A stretch of DNA of 64,000 nt from Flavobacterium defluvii (GCF_900129555.1 NZ_FQWC01000010.1:85953-149952); one strand, 5' to 3'. Shown: positions 25,151-34,347, counted from the stretch's first letter. The notes: generated from the letters alone by a model not told the origin. Program-made: numbers and translations.

Positions 25151-26101
25151 TTACATTGAAATATTTTTTATATCCTTTTCTGAATATTCAAAACGATCAA
25201 TTTTATTATTTCTATGAATTATTTTTACAATAATTTTGTTATAACTAAACGGGTTGTTTGTTCTTTTTAATAAATTGTAATAATTAATTGTGATTTTTTT
25301 TGAATGATTTTTTATGTTTTCTAGGTCTTTATCTAATAAGTCACTATTAGTTAAGGTATATTGATAATTACTTTTTCCATTACTTAGTTTAATTTTTTCC
25401 TGTTGCATAATTTCTGGTCTAAATAAGCTGCCAATTTCTTGAATTTCATCATCAGGTTTTTCATAGCTAATCTCTGTTGAGTTGTTTTTTTCTAATTCTA
25501 ATTTTTCCTTTTTTGTCTTGTCTTTGGCAAGAAGACTTTTATTTATAGAAGAATTAGTTTCTTCAACACTAAAAGATTCAATGATTTTATTCATTCTTTC
25601 AGTATATTTTTTTTCTTGCGGAATATTGGTCCAAGACATGATTTGGTAGTATCGTTGATCACCTTCAATAATTGCATATCTATAAAATGCAGGATAATTA
25701 TCGCTCATTCCCGACATTGAAAATACAATTGCATTTGAAGAATTGATTTTCTTTTTTTCTATGGCGTATACTTTAAAATCTTTTTGGGTTATTTTTTTAA
25801 AATGACTAACAATAACATTATAATATCCTTCTAAATCAGGACTAATACTTGTTGGATTATTTTTAACAGCATTCGCAAAACTTTCTTTTGTTTCGTCTAG
25901 AACAATAACATAAAAGTCTTCACTTAAATTTTGAAATTGTATTGAAGCTATATTATTTAATTCAGCTGTTGCTCCTAGACTTTCTGGAATGAATATTGAA
26001 TATTTATTTTCGACTATTTTCTTTTCATACTTTTCATCTGAATGATTTTTATTGCAAGATGTGAGTATTAGAAGAAATAGTAAAGGGATAAAGGTTTTCA
26101 T
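25151..26101 (-). CDS. Lipoprotein B with C-terminal extension
   Basis: 316 residues from ATG at 26101, where an SPII signal begins (MKTFIPLLFL, lipobox LTSC, Cys16); an ATG 63 bases upstream gives no signal. The first ~190 residues are homologous to lipoprotein A (VENKYS, VPES, DFYVIV, RYYQIMSWT, RMNKIIESF in order). Residues ~200-316 are an additional domain with a charged linker (KDKTKKEKLELEKNN) and NYQYTLTNSDLLDKDLENI, absent from A. Function unknown. It lies between the intact and the decayed copy of the 77-aa gene. Confidence 0.82.
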   Translation of the reverse strand: MKTFIPLLFLLILTSCNKNHSDEKYEKKIVENKYSIFIPESLGATAELNNIASIQFQNLSEDFYVIVLDETKESFANAVKNNPTSISPDLEGYYNVIVSHFKKITQKDFKVYAIEKKKINSSNAIVFSMSGMSDNYPAFYRYAIIEGDQRYYQIMSWTNIPQEKKYTERMNKIIESFSVEETNSSINKSLLAKDKTKKEKLELEKNNSTEISYEKPDDEIQEIGSLFRPEIMQQEKIKLSNGKSNYQYTLTNSDLLDKDLENIKNHSKKITINYYNLLKRTNNPFSYNKIIVKIIHRNNKIDRFEYSEKDIKNISM

Positions 26102-26193
26102 AAAAATGTTTGTTAACTCGTGTAATATTAAATTAAAATTAAGCAATGAGCAACTTTTTGACATTATTCATTTTTGAAAAAAAAGGAGATAGG

Positions 26194-26346
26194 ACTAAAA
26201 TCTTAAGACAAGTAAATTGCATTTTAGCGCTCGCCGTAATGCGACAACACGACACCCTCCAAATTTGACTAACCAATTTTGAAGACAATTATTATTGGCT
26301 CAATCAATTGGCGGAAATTTTGAATCCTTATTTGAGTGAGGAGTAG
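26194..26346 (+). pseudogene. Decayed copy of the 77-aa gene
   Basis: 51 codons that align without gaps to codons 28-77 plus stop of the gene at 24871. The copy lacks the first part and carries TGA (26266-26268) where the intact gene has GGA, so it cannot make the protein. Homology continues into the terminator. It is a remnant of a duplication. The rest of 26102-26489 is AT-rich, with a short GATTACAAATCCGCGC repeat word near 26434 and no gene. Confidence 0.85.
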
Positions 26347-26360
26347 AGTTTGTGAAATGT

Positions 26361-26392
26361 AAAAACCTCGATTTATAAAAGTCGAGGTTTTT
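26361..26392 (+). terminator. Duplicated terminator after the pseudogene
   Basis: AAAAACCTCGA (26361-26371) pairs with TCGAGGTTTTT (26382-26392). It matches the terminator at 25119 in the stem and in the preceding AATGTAAAA. Confidence 0.8.
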
Positions 26393-26489
26393 AGTTATGA
26401 AAGATAAAATATGTTTCTCGCTTTGCAGGCACGGATTACAAATCCGCGCTATCGTTTCGGAGATATATCTGCGCGATCGTTTAGCAGAT

Positions 26490-27914
26490 TTAATTTAGAT
26501 TATCACTTTTTATTTCTGTAAGGCTTGTTTCTTTTTTTGCTAGTGAAGGTTTGTTTGATATTGGTTTTTTAACAGTTTTTTTGGGAATAGTTTTTTTGTT
26601 AGAACCTGAATTTGTAACATTGCTTTTAGCAGTCTTGCTTTTAATAGCCTTTTTTAAAAGGTTAGGATTATTTTCTATTACTTCTCCAATTAATTCTTGA
26701 ATTGGACGTTTTGGTACTTCAAGAACAGTGTAGTCTTCTTCAAAAATTTCTTTGAAAGTCTCTTTGAATTTTTCTTCTTGTCTTAACTTATAAAATAATG
26801 GCCAAATTTTATAATGATCTTTATTGACTTCTCCATTTTTACCAATTTTTTTCATAAGTAAATAAGAATCATCAAATTTTTCCATTATAATTAAATGAGC
26901 AAGTTTAAAATTATCACTACTTGCACTCCAATCTTTGCTTTCAATTATTTCTTTTGCTATATCTGTCTTTCCTTGTAAATTCTTTGAAAGTGCTTTATTA
27001 ACTATATAATAATTTTTTGCAGAATCATTATAAAATTTTGTTTGTTTACAAGCAAAATCCAAAAGTATATCTGCAAGACTATATTGACCATTTGTAATTA
27101 AATTATAGCAAATTTCATTTAATTGTTCGTCAGCAAATTCAATATCTTCTTTAATTAATTTTCTCCATATTGTATGAGTTAGCTTAGTTGATAATTCATA
27201 AAGACATTTATATGCTTTGTTGAAATACTCGCTAGAAATGTTTAATCTTTTGTTTAATTCTATTCCTGTTAGATCACATTTATTTTCTTTACAAACTTTT
27301 AAATATTGATTAGAAACTATACCATCACAATGGACAAATAAATTTCTTCTTTCGGTAATCTCAATGAAAGTTTGCCATATTGGTAAATCCTTACGAAGTG
27401 TAATAGCCAATTTATTTTCTAAATAATCAAAGTGCTCACTATGGCTTTTACGAAGAATAGTTTCTACTTCTTTTTCAACAACATACTCTCTTGCTTTTTC
27501 GATTGAATCAAATTCATTCAATTGAGAAAACGAAAGTTCTCTTTCGGAATTATTTATATATTCTGGTCTAATTTTAAATAATGTTTTTAATAGCTGATTT
27601 AAAAAAGCATCATATTGTGATATTAATGAAACAAATAGACTTTCAGGTATTATTTTCATGGCCAAATTTGAAATTTCAGAATTTTTAGCCAATTGATCAA
27701 AAATGCGAGATTGTTCAAATTCTAATGATAGAGATTTATTTCCATTTTCATCTTCTATTTCTTCAGCATTTTTTTCAATAAATTCTTTAAACTTTGTATT
27801 TGCTTTTTTGTTATGAGGTTCTAAAAGTAAAATACTCATTGGTAATGTATCTTTAATTGAGTCTAAATGTCTCAAAAGTCTATGCAAATTTATATCTAAT
27901 TCTTCACCTGTCAT
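26490..27914 (-). CDS. HEPN-motif protein, possible RNase or defence-related
   Basis: 474 residues, no signal peptide. An all-helical region of about 80-250 contains ITERRNLFVHCDGIVS, in which R190-N-x3-H195 is the RNx3-4H signature of HEPN nucleases and the VHxxG context matches that group. Residues ~255-400 consist of TPR-like helical pairs (FNKAYKCLYELS, NGQYSLADILLDFACKQ, LSKNLQGKTDIAKEII). The C-terminal ~55 residues are a disordered Lys/Ser/Pro-rich tail (KKTIPKKTVKKP). The very AT-rich coding sequence and orphan neighbours suggest horizontal acquisition. HEPN RNases act in toxin-antitoxin and anti-phage systems; no MNT antitoxin or other partner gene is adjacent. Family level: confident for the motif, weak for the role. 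Confidence 0.72.
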   Translation of the reverse strand: MTGEELDINLHRLLRHLDSIKDTLPMSILLLEPHNKKANTKFKEFIEKNAEEIEDENGNKSLSLEFEQSRIFDQLAKNSEISNLAMKIIPESLFVSLISQYDAFLNQLLKTLFKIRPEYINNSERELSFSQLNEFDSIEKAREYVVEKEVETILRKSHSEHFDYLENKLAITLRKDLPIWQTFIEITERRNLFVHCDGIVSNQYLKVCKENKCDLTGIELNKRLNISSEYFNKAYKCLYELSTKLTHTIWRKLIKEDIEFADEQLNEICYNLITNGQYSLADILLDFACKQTKFYNDSAKNYYIVNKALSKNLQGKTDIAKEIIESKDWSASSDNFKLAHLIIMEKFDDSYLLMKKIGKNGEVNKDHYKIWPLFYKLRQEEKFKETFKEIFEEDYTVLEVPKRPIQELIGEVIENNPNLLKKAIKSKTAKSNVTNSGSNKKTIPKKTVKKPISNKPSLAKKETSLTEIKSDNLN

Positions 27915-28243
27915 ACTTGTTGATTTCTATTAAATGTTATTTTAGTTAAGTAATTTTTACTGTATTTTTCGTGCTATTTCCTGTAACTTTTATATACTCG
28001 TTACAAAGTAGCGAATGTTTATTTCGTATTATTCTTTATCAAAAATATCAATTTACAAATCTCAACAACCAAGTACTTTTACCTGATTTTATTAAAACAA
28101 AAAAAGGACAGTCCCTCCAATTAAAGAAGAACTGCCCTTCAAGGCAAATTTTAGATTTTGCATTTTAAAACCAGTAACTATTTTAAAATGCCGCATTAAG
28201 CGTACAGTAATTGGTAATCACTAAAATGAAGGCTAAACGCAGG
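27915..28243. other. 329-base intergenic region with 11-bp stem-loop
   Basis: GCATTTTAAAA (28160-28170) and TTTTAAAATGC (28181-28191) form a perfect stem downstream of the adaptor gene, without a T-run on the minus strand. A weaker GGACAGT...ACTGCCC pair lies at 28106-28136. No gene is visible. Confidence 0.5.
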
Positions 28244-29329
28244 TTATTCGTTTATGACATCGCCTTCCTTAGTTTCTTCGCTGGCAATTTTAACCAATTT
28301 GTCTTTTGGGTTTAAGTCGCCAAATATTTCGATTTTGTCGTCGATTTCTCTACCTTTTTTAATATCAACTCTTGTTGCTTTGTGGTTTACCACTTTAATT
28401 ACAAATAAACCTTCTGCAGAACTCACCACTGCTGATTTCGGAACTACAAATGTGCTGTCTTTTGCGTTAAGCGGTAATAAAACTTCGGCTACCATTCCAG
28501 GTAATAAATTTCCTTTTGTATTATGAACGTCCATTTCGACTCTTTCAGAACGCAGTTTTAAGTCTAAAGCGCCAGACATTCTGGTAATGGTAGCTTTAAA
28601 AGTTTCCGGTAACGATTTTACGTTAAAACTCATTTCGTCGCCTTGGTGTAAATATCCTGTGTACAATTCCGGAACCGAAACCGCTAAACGTAATTTACTC
28701 TGTTCCTGAATCGTTAATAAAGGCAAATCAGATCCTTTTCCTGCCGGACCAACAAATGTTCCTAAGTTTACGTTTCTTGCTGCTACAACCCCGTCAAAAG
28801 GCGCACGAATCTCTAAATATCCTCTTATAATCGAAACTTCTTTATGAGCTGCAATTGCCGCCTGATATTGTGCGTAATCAGAATTCTTTTTACCACTTGC
28901 CATTTCTAAATCGTTTTTAGAAATCGTCCCTTCCACTTTGCTCGTTTCATACAAACGGTTGTAAGTACTTTTGCTGGTTGCATAAATCGCTTCCATAGAT
29001 TTTAGTCTCGATTCGGCTGCAGCTAATTGTGAAGTGATTTCAGGCGCTTCTAAAACAATTAAAAGCTGTCCTTTTTTTACTTTAGAACCAATATCTACTT
29101 TTAATGTTTTTACGAAGCTGCTCACTTTTGCATACAAGTCTACTTGTTGAAAACCGGTTAATTCGGCTGGCAAACGCAATTCTGTGCTCAGTTTTTCTTT
29201 TTCTAAAAGAAACGTTTCTGTTTTAGGTTCGATTTCTGCCACAACCGGTTCTTCTTTTTTAGAATTACAGCTGTTCAGGAAAAATAATGCTGCGAAAAAC
29301 AGCGCGCTATATTGTATTTTATTTTTCAT
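28244..29329 (-). CDS. RND efflux periplasmic adaptor, lipoprotein (operon 2)
   Basis: 361 residues with an SPII signal (lipobox FLNSC). Lipoyl half-motifs VDLYAKVSSFVKTLKVDIGSKVKKGQ and IRAPFDGVVAARNVNLG flank a helical hairpin; the beta-barrel segment and a C-terminal domain follow. It couples the second RND pump with its TolC-type duct. It is the last gene of the operon; the gap before it holds repeat copy B. Confidence 0.95.
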   Translation of the reverse strand: MKNKIQYSALFFAALFFLNSCNSKKEEPVVAEIEPKTETFLLEKEKLSTELRLPAELTGFQQVDLYAKVSSFVKTLKVDIGSKVKKGQLLIVLEAPEITSQLAAAESRLKSMEAIYATSKSTYNRLYETSKVEGTISKNDLEMASGKKNSDYAQYQAAIAAHKEVSIIRGYLEIRAPFDGVVAARNVNLGTFVGPAGKGSDLPLLTIQEQSKLRLAVSVPELYTGYLHQGDEMSFNVKSLPETFKATITRMSGALDLKLRSERVEMDVHNTKGNLLPGMVAEVLLPLNAKDSTFVVPKSAVVSSAEGLFVIKVVNHKATRVDIKKGREIDDKIEIFGDLNPKDKLVKIASEETKEGDVINE

Positions 29330-29381
29330 TTTTTGGTTTTATATAATGAATATGTTTTAACTCTTTGTGTGTAATTTTTTT

Positions 29382-29515
29382 AACACATAGAATCATAGCT
29401 TTTCTTTGCGTGTATAAGGCATTTCACTTTTAATAAAAAACATAGCTATGTGTGAAAACTAGTTTTTTCTTTTACCTTTTTTAATTTAAAACTAAAATCT
29501 ATGTTTCTATGTGTT
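29382..29515 (+). repeat. Terminal-inverted-repeat element, copy B (134 bp)
   Basis: AACACATAGAATCATAG (29382-29398) faces CTATGTTTCTATGTGTT (29499-29515), 16 of 17 pairs. Inside are GGCATTTCACTT, the hairpin ACATAGCTATGTG and GAAAACTAGTTTTTTC, in the same order as copy A. It lies between pump and adaptor genes of the second efflux operon. Confidence 0.82.
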
Positions 29516-29540
29516 AAAATAATTGTACCCAACGTGTTAT

Positions 29541-29576
29541 GACTTTCGACTTTACGACTTTCCAACTTTCGACTTA
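29541..29576. repeat. Degenerate octamer repeat overlapping the pump gene 3' end
   Basis: GACTTTCGACTTTACGACTTTCCAACTTTCGACTT is a string of about four 8-9 base units. Its right two thirds encode the last residues of the pump (SKSKVGKS), so a repeat has extended the reading frame. Confidence 0.5.
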
Positions 29577-32500
29577 CTTATTGATGAAATATAATGGATG
29601 CTTTCTTCGTCTTCAGGATCTAAAGAAACAGATTGTGTCGTTGTTTTTTCTTGTGCCCACGCAAATATCTGTGGAAGGATTAATAATACGGCAAAAGTAG
29701 AAAATAATAATCCACCAATAACCGCTCTTCCTAACGGAGAAACCTGATCGCCTCCTTCGCCGTGACCAATTGCCATTGGCAACATACCCATAATCATAGC
29801 AACAGAAGTCATAATAATCGGACGAAGACGCAGCGCTGCCGCTTCTCTCGCAGATTCTAAAGCATTTCCGTTTATTTTTCGAAGCTGTTCGGCATTCGTG
29901 ACTAATAAAACGGCATTGGCAATCGAAACCCCAACCGACATGATGATTCCCATATACGATTGTAAGTTAAGCGTAGAACCTGTAATAGTCAGCATTAATA
30001 AAGCTCCTAAAACTACGGCCGGAACAGTTGTTAAAATTACCAGCGAAACTTTGAACGACTGGAAATTAGCGGCCAACATTAAGAAGATTACAAATACGGC
30101 AACCAATAATCCTGATTGTAAACTGCTTAATGTTTCTGTCAATACAGTACTTAATCCAATTGGCGTTATGAACAAACCACGCGGCAATTCGCCTAATGAA
30201 CTAATTGTTTTGCTTACATCATTTGTAGCCGTTCCTAAATCGGTCTGGTTGATGTTGGCAGTAACAGTAATGTACGGCATGGCCCCTAAATTGTCATTTT
30301 CTCCACTTACTACAGTTGGTGTAATTTTAGCAACGTCACTTAAAACCGGACGAAGCGAGTTCTTTAATACCGGAATTTCTCCAATATCAGTTTTGCTTTT
30401 CATTTTATTCAAAGGAACCTGAACCTGAACGTTGTATGATAATCCCGCTCTTTCGTCAACCCATGTATTTTTTTCCGTATATCGTGATGATGAGGTAGAA
30501 GCTACAAGCGAACGTGAAATATCGTTCATATCAACTCCTAATTCGGCAGCACGGGTTCTGTCAATATCAATATTCATTGCCGGATAGTGAATTGGCTGAC
30601 CAATCTGCACGTCTCTGAAATATGATATTGCTTTTAGTTTATCTACGATTTGATTGGCATACAATTCATTTCGTTTTTTGTCTTTCCCCGCAATACGAAT
30701 TTCGATTGGAGTAGGAGAACCCTGGCTTAAAACTTTATCCGTTAATTCGATTGGTTCAAAAGATACTTTAGTATTAGGCAGTACTTTTTTAAGTCTGGCT
30801 CTAAATTCGTCTTTAAACTCATCCATGTCAGCCTCATAATCTTTCAAACTCACTTGGAAAACAGCTTCGTGAGAACCCGCCATGAAAAGGTAAATCGGGT
30901 TAATTGAGAATAAAGACGGGTGTTGTCCAACATAAACAGAAGAAATTCCGATATGTTCTTTACCCACCATTTTTTTCAATTCTTTCAAAACAATGATGGC
31001 TTGTTCTTCTGTTCTTTCCAAACGTGTTCCGTCGGGAGCGCGCATTCTAAGCTGAAACTGACTTGAATTGGTTTTTGGGAATACATCTTTACCAATAAAA
31101 GTAATCAATGTAACCGCTAGTAATATAGCAGAAACCAGATAAACAACCGTTGTTATTTTTTTATGTACAAATAAGCGGTCGAGAGTTCTCATAAAACGAA
31201 TTTTAAAACGCTCAAAAAGACTTATTTTTCCATTGTTATTGGTGTCTTCTCTTTCTACATACCCCTTTTTCTGAGTAATCAGATTTTGTTCAGATTCCGG
31301 AGTTAAACCGCAATCATTAAATTCAGCTTCGTCATCAGTAATTTCCGGTCCATGTGCGTGTTTTTCATGTCCTTTCATTAACCAGTTGGCCATTACAGGA
31401 ACAAATGTCTGCGAAAGCAGGAATGAAATAACCATCGAGAATCCAATTGCTAAAGCCAAAGGTAAAAACAATGCTCCCGGAATACCAACCATTGTAAAGG
31501 CCGGCGCAAATACCGCCAAAATACATAGTAAGATCAATAATTTAGGCAAAGCGATTTCCTGACAGGCATCCCAAATTGCGAGTGCTTTTGGTTTTCCCAT
31601 GTCGAGATGCTGGTGAATATTCTCAATCGTAACCGTACTTTCGTCCACCAAAATACCAATAGCAAGAGCCAATCCTGATAAAGACATTAAGTTGATTGTC
31701 TGTCCAAATAGTTTTAGGAATAAAACTCCCGAAATAACCGAAATCGGAATCGTCATAATTACGATTAAAGCGGCACGTCTATCTCCTAAGAATAATAAAA
31801 CCATTAATCCCGTTAAAACCGCTCCGATAATACCTTCGGTAATCAAACTTTTAACCGAGTTGATTACATAAACCGACTGGTCAAATTCATACGATAATTG
31901 TACATCTTCCGGTAAAGTACTCTGAATTTTAGGAAGTTCTTTTTTCAATTTCTGAACTACATCCCAAGTCGAAGCATCTCCGGCTTTTGCAATACTAATA
32001 TATACCGAACGTTTTCCGTTTACTAAAGCATAACCCGCTGTAATGTCGGCACCGTCTTTTACCGTTGCCACATCACCTAATTTTAAGTTTTGAACACTTC
32101 CTTTGAATAACGGAATCTGTTCGAAATCTTTAACTTCTTTAATCGTATTGTTGGTTGGCGTAATATAGTTTTTATCGCCCATACGCACGTTTCCTGATGG
32201 AGCCGTCTGGTTGTTTACACGAATTGCTTCTACAATTTGATCTGGTGTCATATTGTGCGAACGCAATAAATCCGGATCTACGTTTACTTCAATAGTTCTT
32301 GGGCTTCCGCCGAAGGGAGCCGGAGATAATAAACCGGGAATAGAAGTAAAGGAAGCACGAACGTAAACGTTGGCTAAATCCTGTAATTCGTTGTTTGAAC
32401 GTATTTTACTGCTCAAAACCAGTTGCCCAATTGGCAATGAAGAAGCATCAAAACGAATGATAAACGGAGGCTGTGTTCCCGGAGGAAAAGCCGCCTGAAT

Positions 32501-32842
32501 ACGGTTTGAAAGCGCACTTAACTCGGCAGCAGCCTGAGCCATGTTGGTTCCTTCATAATAGGTTAATTTCATGATCATTAACCCCTGAATATTTTTGGTT
32601 TCTACGGATTTGATACCGTTAGAAAATGGTAAAACGTTTACGTAGTTTTTGGCAAAATAAGCCTCCATCTGGTCTGGTGTGTAACCTCCAAACGGGTGCG
32701 CAATATAGATAACCGGCAAATTCATTTTTGGCAGAATATCTACCTTAATGTCTTTGATGGCACCAATTCCGAAGAAAAATAGACCCGCAACCAATACTAA
32801 TATGGAAATGGGTTTGCGGAGTGCAAAGCGTATTAAATTCAT
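29552..32842 (-). CDS. RND efflux permease with cytoplasmic EF-hand-like loop
   Basis: 1096 residues, RND architecture (MNLIRFALRKPISILVLVAGL at the N-terminus, two periplasmic loops). The TM4 relay reads AIGILVDESTVTIENIH with D400 and E401 instead of two Asp, and TM10 has SVGVSIANAVLLVT without the Lys of AcrB, so it belongs to a different subgroup than the first pump. Between TM6 and TM7 an extended cytoplasmic linker (about 495-560) contains HEKHAHGPE and DTNNNGKISLFE (533-544), which fits the 12-residue EF-hand loop at all ligand positions. Acts with the TolC-type protein upstream (12-base gap) and the adaptor downstream. Substrate unknown. Confidence 0.93.
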   Translation of the reverse strand: MNLIRFALRKPISILVLVAGLFFFGIGAIKDIKVDILPKMNLPVIYIAHPFGGYTPDQMEAYFAKNYVNVLPFSNGIKSVETKNIQGLMIMKLTYYEGTNMAQAAAELSALSNRIQAAFPPGTQPPFIIRFDASSLPIGQLVLSSKIRSNNELQDLANVYVRASFTSIPGLLSPAPFGGSPRTIEVNVDPDLLRSHNMTPDQIVEAIRVNNQTAPSGNVRMGDKNYITPTNNTIKEVKDFEQIPLFKGSVQNLKLGDVATVKDGADITAGYALVNGKRSVYISIAKAGDASTWDVVQKLKKELPKIQSTLPEDVQLSYEFDQSVYVINSVKSLITEGIIGAVLTGLMVLLFLGDRRAALIVIMTIPISVISGVLFLKLFGQTINLMSLSGLALAIGILVDESTVTIENIHQHLDMGKPKALAIWDACQEIALPKLLILLCILAVFAPAFTMVGIPGALFLPLALAIGFSMVISFLLSQTFVPVMANWLMKGHEKHAHGPEITDDEAEFNDCGLTPESEQNLITQKKGYVEREDTNNNGKISLFERFKIRFMRTLDRLFVHKKITTVVYLVSAILLAVTLITFIGKDVFPKTNSSQFQLRMRAPDGTRLERTEEQAIIVLKELKKMVGKEHIGISSVYVGQHPSLFSINPIYLFMAGSHEAVFQVSLKDYEADMDEFKDEFRARLKKVLPNTKVSFEPIELTDKVLSQGSPTPIEIRIAGKDKKRNELYANQIVDKLKAISYFRDVQIGQPIHYPAMNIDIDRTRAAELGVDMNDISRSLVASTSSSRYTEKNTWVDERAGLSYNVQVQVPLNKMKSKTDIGEIPVLKNSLRPVLSDVAKITPTVVSGENDNLGAMPYITVTANINQTDLGTATNDVSKTISSLGELPRGLFITPIGLSTVLTETLSSLQSGLLVAVFVIFLMLAANFQSFKVSLVILTTVPAVVLGALLMLTITGSTLNLQSYMGIIMSVGVSIANAVLLVTNAEQLRKINGNALESAREAAALRLRPIIMTSVAMIMGMLPMAIGHGEGGDQVSPLGRAVIGGLLFSTFAVLLILPQIFAWAQEKTTTQSVSLDPEDEESIHYISSISKSKVGKS

Positions 32843-32854
32843 TGAGATCTATAA

Positions 32855-34240
32855 TTAAAATTCATTTATAAATAAGTCAAAATTGCCCGTTGCAGCAACT
32901 TTCAGCAAGAACGACTGCCATACATTATTATTGACAATATCACGATCGATTTCAGCACGGTTTAAAGTGTAAATCGTTTGTGTCAAATCAGTTAAATCGG
33001 TTAAACCGTTTTTATATAAAGTCGATTTCTGAATGTAAGCTCTTTTTGCGGCATCAACCTGAATTGGCGCTTCGGCATAATTTTCAAGCGTAATTTTGAT
33101 TTTATCTTCAGCAAAAGTCAATTGCGATTTCAGTTCTCTGTCGGCCTGATTATATTCTTCCTGTAAAGCCTGAGAAACAAATTTCTGAGCACTTACTTGT
33201 TTGCTGGATCTAAAAGGGGTTGTTAAATTCCATGTAATTCCAACTCCAACCAAATAATTGGTACGATCCGGATTTACGCCATCCCAGTAATTTCTGCTAA
33301 AAGCATGCTGGTCTGTCGCATAACTATTTTTAAATCCCGAAGCTCTGGTTTGTAGAACACCAAAAGCACTCATCGTTGGATAATAAAAACGTTTGTACAA
33401 TTTAACTTGTTGATTGCTGTAATCAATTTTTGTTTTATAGTATTGTAATAATGGATGCAGACTGTCTGTTGCTGCATTTTCCTTAATTAATTCTTTCGGA
33501 ATCTGCGTTACAAAAAGTGTATCGGCAACAAAATCCTGTGGTGCAACGCCCATTAAATCAACCAGTTTATTGTTTTGTTCTTTTACGAAGTTACGAGCAA
33601 GGTTTAAAGCTATTTTAGCTTTTGAAACTTCGGCTGTAGCCAATGTAGAATCTACTCCGGCCAATAATCCGTTTTTAACTCTCGCAACCGCTGTCTTTTT
33701 GAAAACTTCGGCACGATCCAGGTTTTTCTGCTGCGAAATCAACAATCTCTGGCTCGCTAATAAATTCAAATAAGCAGCAGAAATTTTGATTTCCTGCTGG
33801 AATTTTTCCTGCTGTAAATCTTTTTCTTTAGCCTGAACATCAATTTTAGACAAATTGATTTTTTCCTGAGTTTTTCCAAAAGTGAAAAAATCCCAGTTCA
33901 TGTTAACCAGATAAAGTGCGCCAAAAGCCGAATTCCAGTTTTGTTCAGGTAGCGGAAGTCCTGATGAAGCCACTCCTAAACCACCAAATCCGTATAATGG
34001 TCCATTTTGTCCGTTTACGGTTCCGTAATCCTGCTGTGCCGATAAATTAAGATTCGGCAGGTAATCACGGCGAGTTTGTTTTAAGAGTTCTTTTGAAGCA
34101 TTGGTGTAATTGCTTTTTGCTTTGACCGACCCGTAATTTTCAAGCCCTGTTTTTATTGCTTCTTTTAAAGACAAGGTTTGAGAATAACCGATTGAGGCAA
34201 AAATCAAGAAAAATAATAAGGTAATTTTTTTGAAATACAT
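32855..34240 (-). CDS. TolC family outer-membrane factor (operon 2)
   Basis: 461 residues from ATG at 34240, where an SPI signal begins (MYFKKITLLF, cleaved after GYSQ); an earlier in-frame ATG gives a non-signal leader. TolC-like repeats with LSLKEAIKTGLENYGSVKAK, RRDYLPNLNLSAQQDYG and the second module with YYPTMSAFGVLQ, and the usual Leu/Ala/Gln-rich helical barrel. First gene of the three-gene efflux operon. No lipobox, in contrast to the NodT-type duct of operon 1. Confidence 0.93.
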   Translation of the reverse strand: MYFKKITLLFFLIFASIGYSQTLSLKEAIKTGLENYGSVKAKSNYTNASKELLKQTRRDYLPNLNLSAQQDYGTVNGQNGPLYGFGGLGVASSGLPLPEQNWNSAFGALYLVNMNWDFFTFGKTQEKINLSKIDVQAKEKDLQQEKFQQEIKISAAYLNLLASQRLLISQQKNLDRAEVFKKTAVARVKNGLLAGVDSTLATAEVSKAKIALNLARNFVKEQNNKLVDLMGVAPQDFVADTLFVTQIPKELIKENAATDSLHPLLQYYKTKIDYSNQQVKLYKRFYYPTMSAFGVLQTRASGFKNSYATDQHAFSRNYWDGVNPDRTNYLVGVGITWNLTTPFRSSKQVSAQKFVSQALQEEYNQADRELKSQLTFAEDKIKITLENYAEAPIQVDAAKRAYIQKSTLYKNGLTDLTDLTQTIYTLNRAEIDRDIVNNNVWQSFLLKVAATGNFDLFINEF

Positions 34241-34318
34241 AAACTCAAGTGTGAAATTATGCGACAAATTTATTTCTCTTATGCTGATAAAAGTCAGGTT
34301 TAGTGATGTACTGCAATT

Positions 34319-34347
34319 AAAAATGACCAATTCAATTGGTCATTTTT
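34319..34347. promoter_or_regulatory. 29-bp perfect palindromic operator in divergent promoter
   Basis: AAAAATGACCAATT (34319-34332), a central C, and AATTGGTCATTTTT (34334-34347) are perfectly symmetrical. The one-base centre precludes a useful RNA hairpin and points to a dimeric DNA-binding protein. It lies 79 bases upstream of the TolC-type gene and 55 upstream of the histidine kinase, so it can control both directions. TGACCAATT boxes are not typical LytTR sites, so another regulator may act here. Confidence 0.7.

Noticed and set aside
22344..27914. Polymorphic toxin/immunity locus
   Set aside because: No toxin gene or secretion-linked repeat is present; only immunity-like composition.
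27971..28168. 65-codon frame on the plus strand
   Set aside because: Intergenic AT-rich sequence that ends in a stem-loop; no start context or conserved features.
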